Source: Roseovarius sp.
Lineage (GTDB): Bacteria > Pseudomonadota > Alphaproteobacteria > Rhodobacterales > Rhodobacteraceae
Direction: 5' to 3'
Assembly: GCA_023260815.1 (NCBI GenBank)
Contig: JALQUE010000394.1
Coordinates: 1-6,198 of the forward strand
Length of the DNA stretch: 6,198 nucleotides
Shown: in pieces, positions 1 to 5,045 of the stretch
Layout of the letters: the number at the start of each line of letters is the position of its first letter
How positions within the stretch are numbered: the stretch's first letter is position 1
The notes under the pieces: model-generated
Databases searched by the model: none
The model's input: only the letters and a program-made list of their open reading frames with translations
Told to the model about the DNA's origin: nothing
Made by a program: the position numbers and the translations under genes

Positions 1-702
1 ATACCAGCCCCGCGCCAGCGCACCGCCCAGATTGCGCAGCCAGTCACCAAAGCCGATGCCGCCGCCGCCTTCGTAATTGTAGATCCGGTTCACAACGATA
101 TTGGTGATGAGGATCGACACGAGGATCGCGATACCGGGGATCACGGCGGCCAGAAAGAGCGTTGAGGCGGAAATGCCCAGCACGAGACCGATGATGATAT
201 AGGCGATGGAGGGTGGAATGAGGATGCCGGTACAGGCGCCGGCGGCCACCAGCGCACAGGCATAGGGACGCGGATAGCCGGATTCCACCAGCCGGTCGAT
301 GGTCATGCGGCCCACGGCGGCGGCCCCCGCCGCATCCGAGCCGGAAATCGCCGAGAACATCCCGCAGACCAGCACCGTGGCCGAGCCGAACCCACCCTTG
401 GCAAAGCAGGTCAGCGCCTCGGCCACATCCAGAAACTTGCGCGAGAGGCCGGTGCGCACCAGCACGTCCCCCGTCAGGATGAAAAGCGGCACGGCGGTCA
501 GCGCAAAGGCGTCGATGCCGTCGAACAGGCTTTCGCCCACCAACGACAGCGGCAGCGCGCCGGACATCAGAAGCATCACGATGGCCGAGGCGCCGATCGC
601 CGCCCAGACCGGAATGGCCAGCGCGCAGAGCACGACGAAGAGGATTACGGGAACGTAGAAATCCCAACCCAGTTCGACCGATGTTTGAAGTGTTTGCCAC
701 AT
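1..702 (-). CDS. dctM: TRAP transporter large permease subunit DctM (partial, C-terminus outside window)
   Basis: This is the large membrane subunit of a tripartite ATP-independent periplasmic (TRAP) transporter, which in this family drives solute uptake with an ion gradient. The frame stays open from ATG at 702 to the window edge, giving 234 residues, about half of the usual 425-435. Hydrophobic segments fill most of it. The family signature is clear: GSDAAGAAAVG at about 121-131, a GYPRPYACALVAAGA stretch at 142-156, and the ILIPPS motif at 160-165. A glycine run (212-215) lies in a short polar loop. The start follows a GAGGGGG ribosome site that overlaps the dctQ stop; the gap between the two genes is 13 bp, so they are co-transcribed and probably translationally coupled. 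The substrate cannot be read from this subunit. The identification is secure; the C-terminal half is not visible. Confidence 0.95.
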   Translation of the reverse strand, partial: MWQTLQTSVELGWDFYVPVILFVVLCALAIPVWAAIGASAIVMLLMSGALPLSLVGESLFDGIDAFALTAVPLFILTGDVLVRTGLSRKFLDVAEALTCFAKGGFGSATVLVCGMFSAISGSDAAGAAAVGRMTIDRLVESGYPRPYACALVAAGACTGILIPPSIAYIIIGLVLGISASTLFLAAVIPGIAILVSILITNIVVNRIYNYEGGGGIGFGDWLRNLGGALARGWY

Positions 703-715
703 GTCGCGCGCCCCC

Positions 716-1222
716 TCAGTCGAACAGCTTGTCGCCTTCGTAGACGGGGGTGCCGTCACGAAGGGCGCGCAGATCGCGCAGGAAGGACTGGACAAGGCGC
801 AGCAGCATCAGGCCGAAACCGATGGGCACCGCCAGCAGGAACCAGATCATCGAGACCCGCAGACCGTGGCTGACCGAGCCGAACTTGGCCGAGACCATGA
901 CGGTTTCCCAAGACCAGTAGACCGCGACCAGAGCCACGGCGGCCATCACCATGTCACCGAAGACATAGAGCAGCGCCTTGGCGCGCGGCGGCAGGTAATG
1001 CATGATCACGTCGATGCGGATATGGCCGCGTTCCTTGACGGCGGCGGCGGCGCCGATCCACGCGAGATAGATGAAGGAATAGCGCACGATCTCTTCTCCC
1101 CAGATCGAGGAATAGGAGAAGAGTTCGCGGCGCAGCACCTCGACCGCCATGGTCACCACGAGCATCACGTAGAACACCAGAAGCGCCCATCGTTCCGCGT
1201 TTTTATCCAGAGCCTGAAGCAT
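716..1222 (-). CDS. dctQ: TRAP transporter small membrane subunit DctQ
   Basis: This is the small integral membrane subunit of the TRAP transporter, which packs against DctM in the inner membrane. The 168-residue protein is normal for the family and has four predicted membrane helices at about 12-31, 46-63, 83-105 and 122-145. The DctQ signature is present: WGEEIVRYSF at 41-50, then GAAAAVKERGHIRIDV at 57-72. The start at 1222 was chosen because GGAAAGGA lies just upstream and homology begins there; the frame extends further upstream to 1456, but that part runs into dctP and is arginine- and proline-rich without family similarity. It lies 98 bp after dctP, with a strong stem-loop in the gap, and 13 bp before dctM. 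It is expected to be transcribed with both. Confidence 0.95.
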   Translation of the reverse strand: MLQALDKNAERWALLVFYVMLVVTMAVEVLRRELFSYSSIWGEEIVRYSFIYLAWIGAAAAVKERGHIRIDVIMHYLPPRAKALLYVFGDMVMAAVALVAVYWSWETVMVSAKFGSVSHGLRVSMIWFLLAVPIGFGLMLLRLVQSFLRDLRALRDGTPVYEGDKLFD

Positions 1223-1285
1223 GCCGTCCTTTCCCGTCGGGACGCCATGACGCGGACCCGGTGCGTTGATCGACTGTTGCGGCAA

Positions 1286-1310
1286 CGCCGGGCGCGGGAT
1301 GCGCCCGGCG
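1286..1310 (-). promoter_or_regulatory. Stem-loop in the dctP-dctQ gap
   Basis: A perfect 10-bp GC-only inverted repeat (CGCCGGGCGC and GCGCCCGGCG) surrounds a 5-nt loop, starting 10 nt after the dctP stop on the transcript. No U-tract follows, so it is not a canonical terminator. A flanking ACTGT (1273-1277) and ACAGT (1311-1315) pair could extend the base across an 8-nt bulge. The position suits a 3'-end mRNA stabiliser or partial attenuator that lets the binding protein be made in excess over the membrane subunits. That role is an inference from similar binding-protein operons. Confidence 0.7.
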
Positions 1311-1320
1311 ACAGTTGGGA

Positions 1321-2469
1321 TCAGGCGTCGTGTACGTAGTACTTGCCCGGGGTGCCCGCAGCTTCGGCCAGCTTGTCGAAGGTGTCCATCGAGCCGGCAA
1401 GCTCGGTCTTGAAGGGATCCCATTCGGAGCGCTGGTAGCCTGCGGTTTCCTGCCATTCGGTCAGCTGATCGGCGCTGAGCGAGTGGAATTCGACCCCGGA
1501 CTTGGCCATTTCGGCCATTGCGAAGGCGCGCGCGGACGGCACCTTGGCAAGGTTCTGGTGGAACGTCATCTCGGAGGCCCAGGTCAGCCCTTCCTGCACG
1601 TCACCCGGCAGGCTGTTGAACCATTCGAGGTTGCAGGCGTAGCACTGGCTGTCGGGCACGGCCTGCGTGAAGGTCACGTGGCTGAGAATGTCCTTGAAGC
1701 CGAAGGCATAGAGCGCGCCCACCGAAGGATCGAGGGCATCAGCCACGCCCTGCTTGATCGCCGAGGGGGTTTCACCCCATGCGACCGGCGTGGGGTTGGC
1801 GCCTGCCATGCGGTAGAACTGCTGCAGCATCTGCGAGCCGGGCACCCGGAACTTGACGCCGCTGAGGTCACCCGGTGTCATGATCGGGCCACCGCCGCCC
1901 TTGCGGACGGCCATCACGCGGGGGTCGATGCAGAAATAGAACATCGGCTTGAAGCCGCGCTGCTCGACCATGGCGTTGACCTCGGCCTTCCAGATGTCGG
2001 AGGTGACCAGGTTCACGAAACGCTGATTGGCGCCACAGAAATACGGCATGTTGATCAGATCGACCGCCGGGGCGAAGGGGGCGAAGTTGGACAGCGAGAA
2101 CTGACCGGCATTGACCGTGCCGCCCTGCACCTTCTGGGCCAGCGCCGAGCCGACGCCCAGCTGACCGCCCGGGGCCAGTTTCACATAGACCTTGCCGTTG
2201 GTGGCGTTCTGGATGTTTTCTTTGAAGTCCAGCTGCATCATCGGATAGCTGCGCGTCGTGCCGATGACGTATTCCGTGGCCAGCGTCATCACGTGATCAG
2301 CGGCCTGCTCACGCTCGCGTTCCTCATTGGCGGTCTGGGCCGTGGCCGCGGATGACCACAGAACGCCGCTGGCGCCCGCCACGAGGGCTGCCGTGAAGCC
2401 GCCGGTGGCTGCGAGTTTCATGAAATTGCGCCGCTCTTGCGAGGCAAGCTCCTTTTGGTCTTTATTCAT
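1321..2469 (-). CDS. dctP: TRAP transporter periplasmic solute-binding protein DctP, Tat-exported
   Basis: This is the extracytoplasmic binding protein that captures solute and delivers it to DctQM. The 382-residue protein begins with a twin-arginine signal: ERRNFMKLA at 12-20, a hydrophobic stretch to about 37, and a likely cleavage after ATA (42-44). The DctP fold is recognisable: GGQLGVGSAL (101-110), KFRVPGSQ (206-213) with the conserved ligand-carboxylate arginine R208, and GVADAL (241-246). The usual VDGxEN-type segment is altered to ADALDPS. Cysteines C145, C180, C276 and C279, the last two as CYAC, are unusual and might form disulfides. ATG at 2469 is preceded by AAGGGAGGAA at 5-nt spacing (2475-2484), and the first 8 bases overlap the upstream small gene. 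The conserved arginine suggests a carboxylate ligand and the LacI-type regulator suggests a sugar derivative, so a sugar acid is a reasonable guess. The exact substrate is unknown. Confidence 0.95.
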   Translation of the reverse strand: MNKDQKELASQERRNFMKLAATGGFTAALVAGASGVLWSSAATAQTANEEREREQAADHVMTLATEYVIGTTRSYPMMQLDFKENIQNATNGKVYVKLAPGGQLGVGSALAQKVQGGTVNAGQFSLSNFAPFAPAVDLINMPYFCGANQRFVNLVTSDIWKAEVNAMVEQRGFKPMFYFCIDPRVMAVRKGGGGPIMTPGDLSGVKFRVPGSQMLQQFYRMAGANPTPVAWGETPSAIKQGVADALDPSVGALYAFGFKDILSHVTFTQAVPDSQCYACNLEWFNSLPGDVQEGLTWASEMTFHQNLAKVPSARAFAMAEMAKSGVEFHSLSADQLTEWQETAGYQRSEWDPFKTELAGSMDTFDKLAEAAGTPGKYYVHDA

Positions 2470-2677
2470 TTTCGTTCCTCCCTTGGGTGTCCTGTGCGTG
2501 TCGTTTGCGGTTGCGGGCGGCTTCGCTGCGCAGGACGGCCACAACGAAGGATGCCACGGCTGCGAGCAGCATCAGCATTTCCCCCACATCGTTCAGAAAA
2601 ACATCGCCGCCAGCAGAGCCGATCGCCACATTGGTCGCGAAGACGCCGAAGAACGCGGCTGCCAACAGCAGAAACAT
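2462..2677 (-). CDS. Small two-helix membrane protein leading the TRAP operon
   Basis: I do not recognise a named family for this 71-residue protein. It shows two hydrophobic segments, about 2-19 and 31-49, joined by a short loop rich in glycine with acidic residues (GSAGGDVFLNDVGE, 20-33), and a polar tail carrying R50, R55, R57, K58 and R59. By the positive-inside rule both ends would be cytoplasmic. It looks like a real gene: the start at 2677 has an AGGGAGGA ribosome site at 5-nt spacing, codon use is GC3-rich like its neighbours, and its stop overlaps the dctP start by 8 bases (ATGAATAA). The last codons also carry the dctP ribosome site. As first gene after the operators it should be induced with the transporter. 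It may be an accessory TRAP subunit, but nothing in the sequence proves that. It is too small and out of place to be a DctQ fragment. Confidence 0.8.
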   Translation of the reverse strand: MFLLLAAAFFGVFATNVAIGSAGGDVFLNDVGEMLMLLAAVASFVVAVLRSEAARNRKRHAQDTQGRNENE

Positions 2678-2682
2678 GAATA

Positions 2683-2690
2683 TCCTCCCT
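2683..2690 (-). promoter_or_regulatory. Ribosome binding site fixing the start of the small membrane protein
   Basis: The minus strand reads AGGGAGGA, then 5 nt, then ATG at 2677. An in-frame GTG at 2695 would place this site inside the coding region, so the downstream ATG is the better start. Confidence 0.75.
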
Positions 2691-2720
2691 CTCACCGGTC
2701 AGAACCGATGATTCGACAAT

Positions 2721-2749
2721 AATGTAAGCGCTTACAAAATCCCATGCAA
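2721..2749 (-). promoter_or_regulatory. Candidate sigma70-type promoter of the TRAP operon
   Basis: On the minus strand a TTGCAT (2744-2749) is followed after 17 bp by TACATT (2721-2726). The hexamers match the consensus only 3/6 and 4/6. The location is right, leaving a leader of about 37 nt before the small membrane protein gene, and both hexamers overlap the two LacI-type operators. This is consistent with repression by occlusion. The assignment is inferred from spacing. Confidence 0.35.
2723..2736. promoter_or_regulatory. LacI-family operator O1 (perfect palindrome)
   Basis: TGTAAGCGCTTACA is a perfect 14-bp palindrome with the central CG typical of LacI/GalR-family operators. It lies in the divergent region between the TRAP operon and a LacI-family gene. 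Its centre is 22 bp from that of O2, so a dimer on each would sit on the same helix face. Confidence 0.85.
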
Positions 2750-2760
2750 GCGCTTACACT
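2732..2760 (+). promoter_or_regulatory. Candidate promoter of the LacI-family regulator gene
   Basis: TTACAA (2732-2737) and TACACT (2755-2760) are 17 bp apart on the plus strand, matching the consensus 3/6 and 4/6. Transcription would begin near 2767 and leave a leader of roughly 74 nt. Each hexamer overlaps one operator, which would make the regulator autorepressing. Confidence is low because both hexamers partly arise from the operator sequence itself. Confidence 0.3.
2745..2758. promoter_or_regulatory. LacI-family operator O2 (near-perfect palindrome)
   Basis: TGCAAGCGCTTACA differs from O1 at one base, which breaks symmetry at one pair. It shares the AAGCGCTT core. It lies between O1 and the regulator gene and overlaps the inferred -35 of the TRAP operon and -10 of the regulator gene. 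Confidence 0.82.
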
Positions 2761-2840
2761 ATGTGGTATCAATCGTGATCCGGGTATCCTATCCAGCCCC
2801 GAAACCACGACACCGGGTGCCCCAGAACCATCGGACGAGT

Positions 2841-3881
2841 ATGAGCGACGACAAGAGCGAAATACCCCCCGACCTGCCGACGCTGGCCGATGTGGCCGAG
2901 CGGGCGAAGGTCTCGACCGCGACTGTGTCGCGCTGCCTGAATTCACCCGACAGGGTGGTCGAGGCGACGCGGGAACGTGTCCTCAAGGCGGTCCGGGATC
3001 TGGGCTATTCCCCGAATTTCGGCGCCCGCGCGCTGGCGGCGCGGCGCACCGGCACGGTGGGCGCGATCATTCCGACGATGGAGAACGCGATTTTCGCCCG
3101 CGCCATGCAAGCCTTTCAGGAAGAGTTGCGCGACAACGGCCTGACGCTTCTGGTGGCGTCCTCGGCCTATAGCCCGGAGGTGGAGGATGAGCAGATCCGG
3201 GCGCTGGTGGCGCGGGGGGCGGATGCGCTTTTGTTGATCGGGCATGACCGGAGCGAGGCGCTCTATCAGTTTCTGGAGCGTCGGGGCGTGCCGGTTCTGG
3301 CGGCATGGGTGCATGATACGGACAATCCCCGCCCGTCCATCGGTTTCGACAATCGCAAGGCAATGCGACAGTTGGCCGAGAAGGTGATCGCGGCAGGCCA
3401 TCGGCATCTGGCGATGATCAGTGCCGATCAGCACGGCAACGACCGCGCCCGCGAGAGGGTGGCCGGACTGCGCGCGGCGATGGCGGCGCATGGTCTGGAA
3501 GCCGAGACGCTGCCGCTGATCGAGACGCGCTATTCGATCGAGCACGGGCGGCAGGCCTTTGCCAAGCTGATGCGCCGCGCGCCGCGCCCGACGGCGGTTG
3601 TCTGCGGCAATGACGTGCTGGCGGTGGGCGCCCTGCAGATGGCGCGCGACATGGGGCTGCATGTGCCGGGTGACGTGTCGATCACCGGGTTCGACGATAT
3701 CGAGATCGCAACGCTGGTCGAGCCACCCCTGACCACGGTGCATGTGCCGCATCGCGCCATGGGCCGGCAAGCGGCGCAATTGCTGATCGAGATGCTGCGC
3801 AGTGGGGCGCCCCTGGCCGAAAGCGTCGAGTTGCAGACCGATCTGAGGCTGCGCGGCACGCTTGGGCCGCCGCCCGTCTGA
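2841..3881 (+). CDS. LacI-family transcriptional regulator, likely repressor of the TRAP operon
   Basis: This is a 346-residue LacI/GalR-family regulator of normal length. The N-terminal helix-turn-helix (TLADVAERAKVSTATVSRCL, 14-33) is followed by the conserved hinge region (ARALAARR, 62-69) that inserts into the operator minor groove. A periplasmic-binding-protein-like sensor domain fills about 72-340, with family landmarks CGNDVLAVGALQMAR (255-269) and SITGFDDIEIA (280-290). The ligand is not identifiable; members mostly sense sugars or their derivatives. ATG at 2841 was chosen because the helix-turn-helix then starts at the usual distance; a GGA lies 5 nt upstream, a weak ribosome site. 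The frame also opens at a GTG at 2763, which lies almost on the operator and would add 26 unconserved residues. Two matching operators sit immediately upstream, between this gene and the divergent transporter operon, so it most likely represses both. Confidence 0.93.
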   Translation: MSDDKSEIPPDLPTLADVAERAKVSTATVSRCLNSPDRVVEATRERVLKAVRDLGYSPNFGARALAARRTGTVGAIIPTMENAIFARAMQAFQEELRDNGLTLLVASSAYSPEVEDEQIRALVARGADALLLIGHDRSEALYQFLERRGVPVLAAWVHDTDNPRPSIGFDNRKAMRQLAEKVIAAGHRHLAMISADQHGNDRARERVAGLRAAMAAHGLEAETLPLIETRYSIEHGRQAFAKLMRRAPRPTAVVCGNDVLAVGALQMARDMGLHVPGDVSITGFDDIEIATLVEPPLTTVHVPHRAMGRQAAQLLIEMLRSGAPLAESVELQTDLRLRGTLGPPPV

Positions 3882-3890
3882 CTGGTCACA

Positions 3891-3923
3891 GGCCGGTGCC
3901 GGGCCGGTGCCGGGTCGGTGTCA
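3891..3923. repeat. Three 11-bp tandem repeats in the convergent gap
   Basis: Two identical copies of GGCCGGTGCCG (3891-3901 and 3902-3912) are followed by a degenerate third, GGTCGGTGTCA (8/11 matches, 3913-3923). The third copy contains the oxyR stop codon. The array fills most of the 39 bp between the lacI-type stop and the oxyR stop. It probably arose by slippage; it can also form GC-rich secondary structure. Confidence 0.85.
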
Positions 3924-4847
3924 GGCCACAGATGTGGCCGCGTCGTGGCGCTGGCGCATGGTGTCGCCGGAGTTGCGGACGATGTCGGCAATGTCCTGTA
4001 GCTGGCTGGCCAGAGGGCTGGTCTTGCGCCAGATCATCCCGACGGTGCGCGTGGGACGCGGATCGCCCAGATCGACCACGGACACGTCCGCCGAACGGGT
4101 TTCGACGGGCACCGCCATTTCCGGCACCAGGGTAACGCCGATGCCCGCGCCGACCATCTGCACCAAAGTCGACAGGGAACTGCCGTCCAGCCCATCGCGC
4201 GGCACCGCCGATTGCAGGCTGCAGAACGACAGCGCCTGATCGCGGAAGCAATGCCCCTCTTCCAGCAGGAGCAGGCGCATTTCCCGCAGGGCGTCACGGC
4301 AGGGCACGGGCTTGTCCGCGTCCGATCCGGGGCGCACCAGCATCATGTTTTCGGTAAAGAGCGCCACCTCGGTGAAGGACGGCTCGGACACGGGCAAGGC
4401 GACGATGGCGCAGTCGAGACGGCCCTCGGACAGTTCGCGGATCAGACGGGGGGTCAGGGTTTCGCGGATATGCACATCCAGACCTGCATGGGCCGCCGTG
4501 AGATCCCGCAGGATCGTGGGCAAAAGATACGGCGCGATGGTCGGGATCACACCGATGCGCAAGCGTCCGATCATACCATCCCGAGAGGCGCGGGCCAGAT
4601 CGCCCAATTCATCGACCGACCGCAGGATACCCCGCACATGGTGCGAGATCTGATCACCGAAGGCCGTGAGCCGCACCTGCCGCGCGCCGCGTTCAAAGAG
4701 AACGGTGCCAAGGGTCTCTTCGAGATCGCGGATCTGCACGGACAGGGCCGGTTGCGAAATCGCACAGGCTTCGGCGGCGCGGCCGAAATGCCCATGACGG
4801 GCGAGTGCCTCGAAATAACGGAGCTGTTTGAGGGTCAGGTTTCTCAT
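3921..4847 (-). CDS. oxyR: Peroxide-sensing LysR-family regulator OxyR
   Basis: This 308-residue LysR-type protein is OxyR, which senses hydrogen peroxide through a reversible disulfide. The N-terminal helix-turn-helix lies at about 5-60 (LRYFEALARHGHFGRAAEA, then SQPALSVQIRDLEE), followed by the effector domain. The diagnostic redox pair is present as GHCFRDQALSFC: C200 and C209, nine residues apart as in E. coli OxyR (C199/C208). Other landmarks are GAGIGVTLVP (233-242) and the RRTIGL-like TRTVGMIWR (266-274). C28, C146 and C183 are additional. The start is fixed: an in-frame TAA (4857-4859) lies just upstream and the next methionine is at residue 92. No Shine-Dalgarno sequence is visible. 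katG is divergent 198 bp away, the classic target arrangement. A hairpin and the repeat array overlap its 3' end. Confidence 0.95.
   Translation of the reverse strand: MRNLTLKQLRYFEALARHGHFGRAAEACAISQPALSVQIRDLEETLGTVLFERGARQVRLTAFGDQISHHVRGILRSVDELGDLARASRDGMIGRLRIGVIPTIAPYLLPTILRDLTAAHAGLDVHIRETLTPRLIRELSEGRLDCAIVALPVSEPSFTEVALFTENMMLVRPGSDADKPVPCRDALREMRLLLLEEGHCFRDQALSFCSLQSAVPRDGLDGSSLSTLVQMVGAGIGVTLVPEMAVPVETRSADVSVVDLGDPRPTRTVGMIWRKTSPLASQLQDIADIVRNSGDTMRQRHDAATSVA
3924..3939. terminator. Hairpin at the end of oxyR
   Basis: GGCCACAGATGTGGCC is an inverted repeat that folds as a 6-bp stem with a 4-nt loop. It covers the last codons of oxyR and lies 42 nt past the lacI-type stop, so it is positioned to affect both convergent transcripts. 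No U-tract follows in either direction, so intrinsic termination is doubtful. Confidence 0.35.
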
Positions 4848-5045
4848 AATATAAAATTATCGTAACAATCACTAAATGCAACTTAAACCAATGACCCGAA
4901 TTTGTTAAAAGCGCGCTCATAGCCTTGGAGAAGACGAGTCAGCGGATCGCTGCGCACCATCAGTGCAAAGGGATCGCGGGCGAATCATACTCCTGAGGAA
5001 GACACGCCCGGTCCCTGACCGAAGCCAAGCAAGATGGAGAGAAAA
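4848..5045. promoter_or_regulatory. Divergent oxyR-katG control region
   Basis: The half nearest oxyR (4848-4910) is strikingly AT-rich against the GC-rich background and holds an inverted repeat ATAAT-N5-ATTAT (4846-4860). On the minus strand GATAAT (4856-4861), a 5/6 match to a -10 box, ends 8 nt before the oxyR ATG; no good -35 accompanies it. With 11-bp phasing, ATAA-N7-TTAT-N7-ATCA resembles the first three elements of the OxyR consensus ATAG-N7-CTAT-N7-ATAG, but only partly. The katG-proximal half holds two GGATCGC copies (4944-4950, 4971-4977) and no convincing -35/-10 pair, as is common for activator-dependent promoters. No coding sequence is supported here. Confidence 0.5.

Noticed and set aside
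44..700. Minus-strand arginine-rich open frame overlapping dctM
   Set aside because: The dctM frame is open across the same span and carries the permease signature; this other frame is compositional.
1286..1310. Stem-loop as a full intrinsic terminator between dctP and dctQ
   Set aside because: No U-tract follows the stem on the transcript, and dctQ and dctM have no visible promoter of their own.
1315..2355. Long open frame on the plus strand opposite dctP
   Set aside because: It is a high-GC shadow: the antisense frame opens because of codon bias in dctP, its product is rich in His, Gly and Arg, and no family is recognisable.
2763..2840. GTG start extending the LacI-family protein by 26 residues
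   Set aside because: It lies 5 bp from operator O2, adds an unconserved proline- and arginine-rich stretch, and would need a ribosome site within the operators.
2943..3779. Open frame opposite the LacI-family gene
   Set aside because: Arginine- and histidine-rich product with no ribosome site, directly antisense to a secure LacI-family gene.
4212..4865. Plus-strand open frame opposite oxyR
   Set aside because: Antisense shadow of a secure OxyR coding region with no family features.
4944..4977. GGATCGC direct repeats upstream of katG as regulator sites
   Set aside because: Only 7 bp, 27 bp apart, in GC-rich sequence; easily chance and not like any OxyR element.
5034..5045. Alternative in-frame katG start at ATG 5034
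   Set aside because: It has no ribosome site upstream, whereas GGAGAG is correctly spaced for ATG 5046; it cannot be excluded completely.
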